A DNA stretch of 64,000 bases from Candidatus Gastranaerophilales bacterium (GTDB lineage: Bacteria; Cyanobacteriota; Vampirovibrionia; Gastranaerophilales; Gastranaerophilaceae): assembly GCA_944325105.1 (NCBI GenBank), contig CALUYW010000007.1, positions 20,144 through 84,143 on the forward strand, read 5' to 3'. The notes beneath the pieces were generated by a model. That model saw only the letters and a program-made list of their open reading frames with translations. It did not search any database and was not told the DNA's origin. Position 1 is the stretch's first letter; each line of letters begins with the position of its first letter. Positions 53,852 through 62,856 of this stretch are shown here, one piece after another. The position numbers and the translations under genes are program-made.

Positions 53852-54179
53852 ATATAAACGCTGGTATGATTATGACCCTTTATTGATTGAAGTTATAAAT
53901 CTTTTAAAGAACTACCAAAATGAGCTTCGTTCTCAAGCTGAAATTTTTTTACAAAAAGTTGAAGAACAAGTTTCAAAAGAAGCTCTGGACAGGTTTTATG
54001 AAATGGTAAAGCCTTTTAACGGAAATCGCTGGTATGATAAAGACCCTATTATTTCAAAGACGGTTGAGCTTTTGCGCGTTGTGCCGCAGCAAGTTCAAAA
54101 ACAAGCTGCAGATAGTTTTATTGAAGCCTTGAGGGCTAATGGCGTTGTTGTTGAAATTACGGTCAAAGAGCAGAATTAA
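53841..54179 (+). CDS. Small protein with two RWYDxDP repeats
   Basis: 112 residues from a TTG at 53841 with GGGAGG at 53830-53835; the frame runs further back into murA (to 53793) but in the murA coding frame-shifted region. It contains two copies of a roughly 50-residue unit, each beginning RWYDxDP (KRWYDYDPLLIEVINLLKN, then NRWYDKDPIISKTVELLRV) and continuing into a Gln-rich helix (QAEIFLQKVEEQ, QAADSFIEALRANG). No signal peptide. Family not recognised. The overlap with murA shows co-translation. It overlaps the anti-sigma gene by 4 bases at the other end. Confidence 0.75.
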   Translation: MTHKYKRWYDYDPLLIEVINLLKNYQNELRSQAEIFLQKVEEQVSKEALDRFYEMVKPFNGNRWYDKDPIISKTVELLRVVPQQVQKQAADSFIEALRANGVVVEITVKEQN

Positions 54180-54628
54180 TTGTTAAAGAAATTCTTGATT
54201 TTATAAATAATATTATCGTTTTTTAGTCTCTCAATTACCTTTTTTTCAAGTCCAAGCTCCAGATTGGCAAATTTTGCTTCAAATGTCTGGTTTAGTGCTT
54301 TTCTAAGTGAATTTATTTTTAGTGTTCTCTGTACCAAGTCACAGGAAAGCGCTAGTGATGACTCTATTTTATCTTTTGTGTATTGAGATACTTCGTTGTC
54401 GCAATAAGCGCTAAGTAGTCTGTATTGTCGGAACTTTTTAGCCCTTTCTAAGTGTTTGTTTTTAATTGAATCAAACAACGATTTAATAATTCTGTATTTT
54501 TCCATACAAAACGGACAATTTCTAAGATGCAATGCTACTCTGTTGCGTTTATTTGCACTGAGTTTGTCGTCAATGTATGGAATTATAAGCCTTGATATAT
54601 CTTCGCAGGTCAAGTTTCCTTTCAACAT
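54176..54628 (-). CDS. Anti-sigma factor with zinc-binding (ZAS) motif
   Basis: 150 residues, the second gene of an ECF sigma unit. The N-terminus has the zinc anti-sigma pattern Cys8-x25-His34-x3-Cys38-x2-Cys41. A C-terminal part with LLSAYCDNEVSQYTKDKIESSLALSCDL (resembling a second, degenerate ZAS half) follows. No clear membrane helix is seen, so it would be a soluble anti-sigma factor, perhaps releasing sigma on oxidation or metal change. It lies 10 bases behind the sigma gene. Confidence 0.75.
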   Translation of the reverse strand: MLKGNLTCEDISRLIIPYIDDKLSANKRNRVALHLRNCPFCMEKYRIIKSLFDSIKNKHLERAKKFRQYRLLSAYCDNEVSQYTKDKIESSLALSCDLVQRTLKINSLRKALNQTFEAKFANLELGLEKKVIERLKNDNIIYKIKNFFNN

Positions 54629-54638
54629 TTCCTCTCCT

Positions 54639-55223
54639 TTAGCTCATATAGGGTTTTAAGTATTCTTGCAACTTAAGTCTTGCTCTGGCAATTCTTGACT
54701 TTACCGTTCCAATATTGCAGTTTGTTGCTTTTGCAATTTCTTCATAGCTCATTCCTTGTAGTTCACGCATGATTATTGCAATCTTGAAAGGGTCAGGTAG
54801 CTTGTGAATAGAGTTTTTTATTGCTCTTTCAAGCTCTTTGTCAATTACTCTCTGGTATGGATTTGATGCAAAGTCCGGTATTTCAAATTTTATTTTTTCT
54901 TCGTCATTATCAAGACACACTTTTTTTATGGTTTTTTGTTTTTTTCTCAGTGTGTCGTAAAACTGATTTATGATAATTTGATTTAGCCAAGATTTAAATG
55001 TTCTTGGATTTTTAAGTTTTTTTATATTTTTTGCGACTTTAAAAAGAATTTCCTGAGTTAAATCCATAATTTCATCCGGTTTTGCATCAAGATAATATAA
55101 GGTTGCAAAAACATTTTTCTGTTGGCGTCTTATTATCTCTTCAAGCGCCTCAATGTCCCCTTTTTGAGCTAGGGTTATCAATTCGTCCAGATTGTTATTT
55201 TTGATATTGTATTTCATATTCAA
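54639..55223 (-). CDS. ECF-family RNA polymerase sigma factor
   Basis: 194 residues. Sigma region 2 at about 25-95 (YYLDAKPDEIMDLTQEILFKVAKNIKKLKNPRTFKSWLNQIIINQFYDTLRKK) and region 4 at about 130-185 (LPDPFKIAIIMRELQGMSYEEIAKATNCNIGTVKSRIARARLKLQEYL). Targets unknown, but it is expected to act on its own promoter in the 74-base spacer shared with thiE. The next gene encodes its likely anti-sigma factor. Confidence 0.93.
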   Translation of the reverse strand: MNMKYNIKNNNLDELITLAQKGDIEALEEIIRRQQKNVFATLYYLDAKPDEIMDLTQEILFKVAKNIKKLKNPRTFKSWLNQIIINQFYDTLRKKQKTIKKVCLDNDEEKIKFEIPDFASNPYQRVIDKELERAIKNSIHKLPDPFKIAIIMRELQGMSYEEIAKATNCNIGTVKSRIARARLKLQEYLKPYMS

Positions 55224-55297
55224 AAATTAATGCTAACACCCTTAATAAACCATATTCTTTGTTATATAATCACATAGGCAGTATTTTTGGAGGAATA

Positions 55298-56335
55298 TTG
55301 AACAGGATAATTGATGCTAATCTTAACCGAGCAACAGAGGCGCTAAGGGTATTGGAGGAAATAGCAAGATTTTATTTTGATGATAAGGTATTGTCTCAAG
55401 AACTAAAAGTCATTAGACACGGTGTTTGTAACTTTTTTGACAATAAGTACGATGAGCTTTTATTTTCAAGAAATACGCAAAATGATGTTGGAGCAAACAT
55501 TGAAAACCCAACTAAATTATCAAGACAAAATGCAAGCATAGAGCAGATTTTTCGCTCAAACTTTAAACGCTTAGAGCAAGCATTGAGAGTTCTGAGTGAA
55601 TATGGAAATCTCTGTGACGATTTCAGGTATAAAATTTACACAATAGAAAAGAAAATGAATGAAAGATTTAAAATGGTTATAAAGAAATATTTACTAAAAG
55701 ATAAAAATCTCTACCTTGTTACTAATTCGGACAACTTTTCTTCAGATGAAGAATTTTTAGACAAGGTTGCACTTGCTATCAAGTCAGGGGTTGACATTGT
55801 TCAGTTACGCGAAAAAAACAAACCTGCATCAAAGATTATTGAATACGGCAAGGTCATAAGGCAACTATGCAGTGAATACGGGGCAATTTTTATTGTAAAT
55901 GACAGAATTGATATTGCTCAAATAGTAAAAGCTGACGGGGTGCATCTTGGGCAAGACGATGTAGATATAAAACACGCAAGAGAAATTCTTGGTGAAAAAA
56001 TGATTATAGGAATATCGACTCACAAGCCTTCTGATGCCATTGAAGCGGTTAGGGCGGGTGCGGATTATATAGGTGTGGGGCCTGTGTATAAAACCCCAAC
56101 TAAGCCCAACAGGGAACCCGCGGGACTTGATTACTTGAGGTGGGCAGTAGAGAATGTTAGTATTCCCTTTTATGCTATTGGTTCAATAGATGAAAATACG
56201 ATTGACGAAGTAACTTCTTGTGGTGCCAAAAGAGTTGCACTGGTTAGGGCTATAATGTATTCAAAGGATGTTGCCACAACAGTGAAAACACTCAAAAATA
56301 AGTTATCTTTTAGCTTGCGCAATTTTTTGCATTGA
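55298..56335 (+). CDS. thiE: Thiamine-phosphate synthase with cyanobacterial-type N-terminal domain
   Basis: 345 residues from a TTG at 55298, with GGAGG at 55289-55293; the frame is open to 55259. ThiE joins the pyrimidine and thiazole phosphates of thiamine. Residues about 1-130 form the helical N-terminal domain (RIIDANLNRATEALRVLEEIARF) seen in cyanobacterial ThiE and absent from the E. coli enzyme; 140-345 are the ThiE barrel (VQLREKNKP, IFIVNDRIDIA, DGVHLGQDDV, YIGVGPVYKTPTK). A TATAAT at 55265-55270 may be its -10. The leader is too short for a TPP riboswitch. Confidence 0.93.
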   Translation: MNRIIDANLNRATEALRVLEEIARFYFDDKVLSQELKVIRHGVCNFFDNKYDELLFSRNTQNDVGANIENPTKLSRQNASIEQIFRSNFKRLEQALRVLSEYGNLCDDFRYKIYTIEKKMNERFKMVIKKYLLKDKNLYLVTNSDNFSSDEEFLDKVALAIKSGVDIVQLREKNKPASKIIEYGKVIRQLCSEYGAIFIVNDRIDIAQIVKADGVHLGQDDVDIKHAREILGEKMIIGISTHKPSDAIEAVRAGADYIGVGPVYKTPTKPNREPAGLDYLRWAVENVSIPFYAIGSIDENTIDEVTSCGAKRVALVRAIMYSKDVATTVKTLKNKLSFSLRNFLH

Positions 56336-56376
56336 GAGGTTTTATAACTTTGTGAAAATTCGCATACGCAATTTTT

Positions 56377-57009
56377 ATGAAAGGTTTAAACTTGAATATC
56401 AACCCCGTTGGCATAAAAAATAAAATAATAGCTTTAAAAAACGAGCTTAAGGACTATTACACAGGTGCAGATGTTTTTCATGATGATAAAACAGAAACCA
56501 AGGCTCATATTTTAGAGCTCATGCTGGGTTCTTTGGCTGTTGTCGCTGCAGCGGGTATTGCTATGAAATTTGGTAAATCGTATGCCTTGCCAAAGTTATC
56601 TGTGCCAGAGTTTAGAAAAGACGGTTATTTTAGAAACGGACTTGCATATTATAAAGGTAATCTTTTTAACGGAAAAATCATTAAGCCTCTTAATGATGAT
56701 ACTGTTTCTACACTCTCATATTATCAGGGCAGGTTAAAAAATGTAGTAAATTTTGATTCAATTTCTCATAAGTTCAACATGCAGAAAAAATATATGTATG
56801 ATGAAGACGGAAGACTAAAATGTGTTGCAACCAAGATGCTGGATAACATTTTGCACTCATATTATAAAGATAATGGAATAATTGCTCATTATAAAGACGG
56901 TAAGTTGTCTAAAAAGATAGTGCCGTTAAAAGATTCAAGAATAAAAGTGATTGACTACAGCGATGCAATGAAAGGTGTAGTATGTGAAATAAAAGAAAAC
57001 ATAAAATAA
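56377..57009 (+). CDS. Protein with MORN-like segments, unknown
   Basis: 210 residues. A hydrophobic segment at about 48-68 (LMLGSLAVVAAAGIAMKF) suggests a membrane anchor. After it come short Gly/Tyr-rich strands (FRKDGYFRNGLAYYKGNLFNGKIIKP, YYQGRLKNVVNF, YYKDNGIIAHYKDGKLSKKIVPL) in the style of MORN repeats or the antitoxin YwqK family. The function is unknown. The N-terminus MKGLNLNINPVGIKNK is lineage-type, as in the next gene. No good SD is seen. Confidence 0.6.
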   Translation: MKGLNLNINPVGIKNKIIALKNELKDYYTGADVFHDDKTETKAHILELMLGSLAVVAAAGIAMKFGKSYALPKLSVPEFRKDGYFRNGLAYYKGNLFNGKIIKPLNDDTVSTLSYYQGRLKNVVNFDSISHKFNMQKKYMYDEDGRLKCVATKMLDNILHSYYKDNGIIAHYKDGKLSKKIVPLKDSRIKVIDYSDAMKGVVCEIKENIK

Positions 57010-57105
57010 AGAATTTATTAAAAATGAGCAGTTTTTCTTTTTTTATGTTTTAATTGTAAGTCGTACACGTTTGTCACCAGCTGATTGTACTATTTGTTAT
57101 TGACC

Positions 57106-58710
57106 ATGAATATAAAACCAACAAGACAACAAAATATAAATAACTACCAGAGTTTTAAAGGTTCGGGAGTTTTAGACATTGCAACCAAGGGGTTGGAGTT
57201 GTGTAATAAATACCCTATGGTCGGTGTATCTTTTACAGATACTGTTGCAACCAACATTCCTCGTACTGTTGTAGATTTAAAAACAGGTATTCCTGCTGCA
57301 ATGGAGACATTCAGGAGGGAAAATTCAGGACTTTTTGTAAACTGTTTAATGCCCTCTTTTATTGTTCTTGGGGTTTCTAAATTTCTAAATAAACCAATTA
57401 TGGGTAACATGTTTAAAGGTGTAAACATGTCGTCCTCTTGGGCAAACGGTGAAGCTCTTGATAAGTATGTTGATGTCTTTAAAGGTGTTATTAATCCAAG
57501 TTCAAAGTCAACATCTAAAGATGAAATTTATTCTTTTTTCAAAAATACTATTTCTTCCCTTGAGGGCCTTGATGGTAATAATTGGATAAAATTTAGTGAA
57601 AAATTGCCTGCAGATAAACTTGATGAGGCAACAAGTATACTTACCGAGGCAGTATATAGCTCCACAAAAGGCAAAAAGTTTGTTAAAGAGCTTTTGTCAA
57701 AAGCTTCAGGTATTATTTCTCAAAATACACATGCAACAAATACTTTGAGATTTTCAGGGTCAAATAAAATATTTGGTTCAAATTTATCTGAAATTTTACG
57801 AGATAGCACGGATGTTGCAAGAAAATTTACCGATGACGCTGTAAGAGCTAACCTTGATGGTTTCAAGGCTCAAGCAACAAAACTCGTTAACTATAAAAGT
57901 ATTTTAGGGTTGGGAATAATTATCCCTATTGCTATGTCTATGCAATCTATAAATAGGGCAATAACAAGACATAAATATAAACAAAAAGGCGCACCTATTT
58001 ATAAAGATTTTGAAAAGGGCGGCACATATAAAGAAATGTCGCCGGCTGAAAAGACTAAATTTTTTGGTCAAAAGCTGTTGGCAACAGGAGCTTCTGTTGG
58101 TCTTGCGCTGCTTTCTATGATGAAAAAGCCTACCATGAAAATGTTTCAGTTCAAGGGTATGTTCCCGACCGTTGACCAATGCAGATGGATTGCTACTGCT
58201 ACCTTTGTAAGCAGAATTTTTGCCGCGGAAGATTCAAATGAGTTAAGAGAAACTACTGTAAGAGATATGGCATCTTTTGCGGGGCTTTATTTCTTAGGCG
58301 ATTATGCTGCAAAAATTGCAGCCTCAATTATTGAAAAGAAAAAACCTGACGTTAAGCTTTTAAATAGGGTTGAAGTTTCAAAACCGGATGATTCTTTCTT
58401 TAAAAAGGCAGGAAATTGGATTAAAAAAACTTCACTTAAATCTTTTGATGAAGTTTTACCTAATGCAAAAAATATGCGCTCAGTCTGCGAAATAGCAAGT
58501 CTTGGCTTTTCAATTATTTCTCTTGGTCTGATTTTACCTGCATATAATAGGCGAGTAACAGAGAAAAAAGTTGCAAGACAAAAGGCTCTGGAAGCCCAAA
58601 ATATTAGTAAAAATAATTCTTCTTCAAGATTAATTGTTGAACTTAGGGCTGATAAGTCGCTATCTGATAACGGTGTGTATAAAATTGTTGCACAAGATTG
58701 TTTTAAATAG
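57106..58710 (+). CDS. Large FKG-motif membrane-associated protein, unknown
   Basis: 534 residues from an ATG at 57106 (the frame extends to a TTG at 57085). The N-terminus MNIKPTRQQNINNYQSFKGSG carries the FKG signature that I associate with proteins of Gastranaerophilales. Hydrophobic stretches occur near 45-60, 85-100 (FVNCLMPSFIVLGVSKFL), 270-290 (SILGLGIIIPIAMSM), 325-340, 385-410 and 470-490, so several membrane passes are likely. Lysine/proline-rich loops separate them. Function unknown. It ends 27 bases before the hairpin that closes gdhA. Confidence 0.6.
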   Translation: MNIKPTRQQNINNYQSFKGSGVLDIATKGLELCNKYPMVGVSFTDTVATNIPRTVVDLKTGIPAAMETFRRENSGLFVNCLMPSFIVLGVSKFLNKPIMGNMFKGVNMSSSWANGEALDKYVDVFKGVINPSSKSTSKDEIYSFFKNTISSLEGLDGNNWIKFSEKLPADKLDEATSILTEAVYSSTKGKKFVKELLSKASGIISQNTHATNTLRFSGSNKIFGSNLSEILRDSTDVARKFTDDAVRANLDGFKAQATKLVNYKSILGLGIIIPIAMSMQSINRAITRHKYKQKGAPIYKDFEKGGTYKEMSPAEKTKFFGQKLLATGASVGLALLSMMKKPTMKMFQFKGMFPTVDQCRWIATATFVSRIFAAEDSNELRETTVRDMASFAGLYFLGDYAAKIAASIIEKKKPDVKLLNRVEVSKPDDSFFKKAGNWIKKTSLKSFDEVLPNAKNMRSVCEIASLGFSIISLGLILPAYNRRVTEKKVARQKALEAQNISKNNSSSRLIVELRADKSLSDNGVYKIVAQDCFK

Positions 58711-58733
58711 TTTTTATTTTTAGTTTTAGTCAA

Positions 58734-58764
58734 AAAAATGCCGCTTATATTAAGCGGCATTAAA
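58734..58764 (-). terminator. gdhA rho-independent terminator
   Basis: An 11-pair stem AATGCCGCTTA / TAAGCGGCATT with a 3-base loop; on the minus strand it is followed by a T-run. There is no T-run on the plus strand, so it serves gdhA chiefly. Confidence 0.9.
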
Positions 58765-58784
58765 AGTATTTTATAAGTATTAAT

Positions 58785-60149
<1,365 letters not shown>

Positions 60150-60153
60150 TTAA

Positions 60154-60193
60154 TTGTCGCAACAATAATAGCATTTTTTATAAATCTTCACAA
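60154..60193 (-). promoter_or_regulatory. gdhA promoter with imperfect palindrome at the start point
   Basis: On the minus strand: -35 TTGTGA (60188-60193), 17-base spacer, extended -10 TGC-TATTAT (60165-60173). The start would fall near 60158, inside the imperfect palindrome TTGTCGCAACAA (60154-60165), which could be a repressor site. Confidence 0.6.
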
Positions 60194-60245
60194 ATTGAAA
60201 AACTGTTTTTGTTAAGTTTTTTGTATAAAAATTTTATAAATATGG

Positions 60246-60251
60246 TATAAT
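60246..60251 (+). promoter_or_regulatory. -10 of the 629-residue protein gene
   Basis: TATAAT at 60246-60251, with a weak -35 TTGTAT at 60221-60226 (19-base spacer). It lies 35 bases before the GTG start. Confidence 0.4.
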
Positions 60252-60285
60252 AAAGCACTATAGTAGAATATCGGATGGATGAAAA

Positions 60286-62175
60286 GTGAATTTTAAAATA
60301 CAAAATGATAATGCACGAGAGTTTTTTGAACAGGATTTTTCGCCTGTTAAAAACCTTTTGCTTGCACTCAGAAAGTCTTTAACGGATGGTACACCTCTTG
60401 AATGTGATTTTGAAGCCTTGGATAAAATCGTGAATTATAATCCTAATCTTACTTTTATGTATGTGACTCTTTTTGAAGAGGGAAATAAATATATACGTTT
60501 TGGCTCAAAAAGAGTAACTCTTAAGGAAACGCTCGAGAGAATAGTTTCTATGCTTAAAAAGAACAAGGCTTTTTCTAGTTTTCATATTGCAGATAGTTCA
60601 AAGTGTAGAATACTCTTTGAATACGTAATTTCAAGAAGAGAGCTGCCTTATTATAAAATACACTCTAAAAGATTTGATTCACTTCGTTTTGAAATAGGTA
60701 TAGACGGCATTGAGATTAACGATGGAGAAAGGTCATACTACTTTATGCCGACAGATGCCATAAGCGATTCTCATATGGGTTTTAAAACTGCACTGAATTC
60801 GGTTTTGCGAAAAACACCTATTGGAAAAGCTACAAATAAGATATCTGAAAGATTTAAGTTGCTCGGCCAGCAGTGTGGTTGGAAATTTTATCTTTTTAAT
60901 ACGCGCGCTTTTGTTTCTTATAAAGATGAATGCGTGCCACTGTATCGCGGAAATGTCATGTATGAGAAATTTGATTTTGATATTTTAATAAATCAATTTG
61001 TTCGTTCTGCTGATTGGCTAATTAAAAATATGCAGGATGATGGCAGATTTTTGTACTATTATGATTGTTGTGAGGATTCCACAAAAGACCATGAACATCC
61101 GACGCGACCCGAAAATGACCGATATTACAATGACCTTCGTCACTGTGGCGGTGCTATAACTTTAATTCGCGCTTATAGTCACACAGGTGACGATAAGTAT
61201 ATTAAAGCTGCAAAAAGAGCACTTGATTTTACAGTAACTACGGCAGAGAAACACGATGTTGACGGTAAAACTGCCTATCATGCTTTTTATAACCAAAAAA
61301 GCAAATTAGGCGGAAGCGGTATGGCGCTTGTTGCCATGATGCAGTACAGAATTGCAACGGGTGAGAAGATTTATGATGAATATATTAAGGGTTTTACGCG
61401 CCATATACTATCCAGAATGACGCCTGAGGGTGAGTTTATGGGGTATTATATTCACCCTTCTTATAACAAAGGTAAGCCGTTGCTTAATATGTCTGACAAA
61501 GAGCGCATGGAAACATTTTCATTTTATTATCCCGGTGAAGCACTTTTGGGGCTTGGGCTTTTCGCAAATCATTTTAAGGATGATGACGAGCTTAAAAATC
61601 TGGTTGTTGAAAAAACAAAAGTGGCAATGGACTGGATTGTAGATGAGCGCCCAAAAAGGTATTCTCATTTGTTTACTGCTCTGCCTTCAGATGCTTGGTT
61701 GATGCAGTCTATTGAAGAGTGGGCCGACTATCCTGATTTTGTTAAGCAAAATCATCTTAATTTTGTATATAACGACGCAAAAGAGATGATGAAAAGAATG
61801 TACACACGTGATGATAGCCCATATATTGACTACGATGGCGGTATGTACTATGAATATGGTGACCACTATTATCCAGATGGCGCTCGCTGCGAGGGTTTGA
61901 TTGCTTCATATTATTTGGCTCACAAAATGGGTGAAACTCAGCTTGCACAAGAGATTTTGGATGCGTGCAAAAGGGCTGCTAAATGCCAGTTTCATTTATT
62001 TAACTGTGAGCGAGCTAACTACTCGCACAGGAGGCCTTCAATGTCACAGGATTCAATCAGGTTTAAAGCAACTCGTCAATGGGTAAGAGTGGACTCAATA
62101 CAGCACGTGGCATGCTTCTTTATAAGACTTTATTGGACTTCACACAAGATGAATGTGCCGCCCGTATTATTATAA
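60286..62175 (+). CDS. Protein with AMMECR1-like N-terminus and (alpha/alpha)-toroid domain
   Basis: 629 residues from a GTG at 60286. Residues about 60-180 (FMYVTLFEEGNKYIRFGSK, then RFEIGIDGIEINDGERSYYFMP) remind me of the AMMECR1 fold, though without its signature LRGCIG; this is a weak resemblance. Residues about 230-610 have repeated helix pairs with Trp/Tyr/His-rich loops (DWLIKNMQDDGRFLYYYDC, HCGGAITLIRAYSHTGDDKYIKAAKRALDF, GGSGMALVAMMQYRIATGEK, FSFYYPGEALLGLGLFA), the pattern of an (alpha/alpha)6 toroid as in glycoside hydrolases and polysaccharide lyases. Substrate unknown. No signal peptide, so cytosolic. Confidence 0.7.
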   Translation: MNFKIQNDNAREFFEQDFSPVKNLLLALRKSLTDGTPLECDFEALDKIVNYNPNLTFMYVTLFEEGNKYIRFGSKRVTLKETLERIVSMLKKNKAFSSFHIADSSKCRILFEYVISRRELPYYKIHSKRFDSLRFEIGIDGIEINDGERSYYFMPTDAISDSHMGFKTALNSVLRKTPIGKATNKISERFKLLGQQCGWKFYLFNTRAFVSYKDECVPLYRGNVMYEKFDFDILINQFVRSADWLIKNMQDDGRFLYYYDCCEDSTKDHEHPTRPENDRYYNDLRHCGGAITLIRAYSHTGDDKYIKAAKRALDFTVTTAEKHDVDGKTAYHAFYNQKSKLGGSGMALVAMMQYRIATGEKIYDEYIKGFTRHILSRMTPEGEFMGYYIHPSYNKGKPLLNMSDKERMETFSFYYPGEALLGLGLFANHFKDDDELKNLVVEKTKVAMDWIVDERPKRYSHLFTALPSDAWLMQSIEEWADYPDFVKQNHLNFVYNDAKEMMKRMYTRDDSPYIDYDGGMYYEYGDHYYPDGARCEGLIASYYLAHKMGETQLAQEILDACKRAAKCQFHLFNCERANYSHRRPSMSQDSIRFKATRQWVRVDSIQHVACFFIRLYWTSHKMNVPPVLL

Positions 62176-62254
62176 GGGCGATAAAAATCCGTCGAAAAAA
62201 TGGCTGCTCGCAAGAGGCAGACTTACCGGTTTTGTTTAAAAAAATGTAAAAATC

Positions 62255-62335
62255 TGTCGAAGGAGGGACTTGAACCCTCACGGATTGCTCCACACGCTCC
62301 TGAAACGTGCGCGTCTACCATTTCGCCACTCCGAC
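62255..62335 (-). tRNA. tRNA-Leu (CAG anticodon)
   Basis: Read on the minus strand, an 81-base cloverleaf: acceptor GTCGGAG / CTTCGAC, A73 discriminator, D-arm GGCGAAATGGTAGACGC, anticodon loop TTCAGGA (anticodon CAG), a long variable arm GGA-GCAA-TCC (class II, as in tRNA-Leu), and T-arm GAGGG-TTCAAGT-CCCTC. The CCA end is not encoded. Confidence 0.96.
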
Positions 62336-62380
62336 AGGTCTTAATAATTCTAATACAATTTGCACACAAAAAGCAAGGTT

Positions 62381-62716
62381 TTAATGCGTCTGATAATCAA
62401 GTGCTTTAATTATCCTCCATAGAGTCCTTTTTCTTTCTGTATCCAGTTTATCTACGGTCTGGTGAATATCGTCTTCAATTTCTTTGATATTGTTTAAATA
62501 CTCAATATCGAAAATCTCCTCGGGGCTTACGTCAAACTGTTGTTGAATTTGGATTATGGTAAGTGTAGAGGGGAAGCTTTTACCATTTTCAATGTTACTC
62601 AGACTGGAGGGTTCTATTCCGATTTTTTCACTGAATGTATCCTGTGTAAGTTTTCTGTTTTTTCTAATTCTTCTTATATTTTCACCAAGTGCTGTTTTGT
62701 ATTTTGCTTCATCCAT
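62381..62716 (-). CDS. XRE-family HTH transcriptional regulator
   Basis: 111 residues. Helix-turn-helix at about 10-65: ALGENIRRIRKNRKLTQDTFSEKIGIEPSSLSNIENGKSFPSTLTIIQIQQQFDVSPEEIF, the classic Cro/C1 pattern. The rest is a helical, probably dimerising tail (EDDIHQTVDKLDTERKRTLWRIIKAL). It is divergent from the prepilin-like gene, with 140 bases between, in which a perfect palindrome overlaps the promoter. Autoregulation and repression of the surface-protein gene are therefore plausible. Confidence 0.9.
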   Translation of the reverse strand: MDEAKYKTALGENIRRIRKNRKLTQDTFSEKIGIEPSSLSNIENGKSFPSTLTIIQIQQQFDVSPEEIFDIEYLNNIKEIEDDIHQTVDKLDTERKRTLWRIIKALDYQTH

Positions 62717-62796
62717 TTTTAGTTACCATATTGCCTACAATATAAGAATAGTCTAGTTTTGATGTATATAACATAATCTTTACATAAAATATCTGC

Positions 62797-62825
62797 TTGA
62801 TTTTTAATGTATACATTATTATAAT
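62797..62825 (+). promoter_or_regulatory. Promoter of the prepilin-like gene with palindromic operator in the spacer
   Basis: -35 TTGATT (62797-62802), exactly 17 bases, -10 TATAAT (62820-62825). The perfect 14-base palindrome TAATGTATACATTA (62805-62818) fills the spacer. A related sequence ATGTATATAACAT lies at 62762-62774. SD GGAGA is at 62850-62854. Confidence 0.7.
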
Positions 62826-62856
62826 ATTTGGTAAAGATTAAAAAATACTGGAGAAA

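Noticed and set aside
55224..55297. TPP riboswitch before thiE
   Set aside because: The shared spacer is 74 bases with no THI-box-like sequence and the -10 lies only 28 bases from the start.
62200..62409. 69-residue plus-strand open frame
   Set aside because: It runs across the antisense strand of tRNA-Leu and has no SD.
62255..62716. tRNA-Leu as an integration site of a mobile element carrying the XRE and adhesin genes
   Set aside because: No integrase gene and no second copy of the tRNA 3' end is visible in the window; the right boundary cannot be seen.
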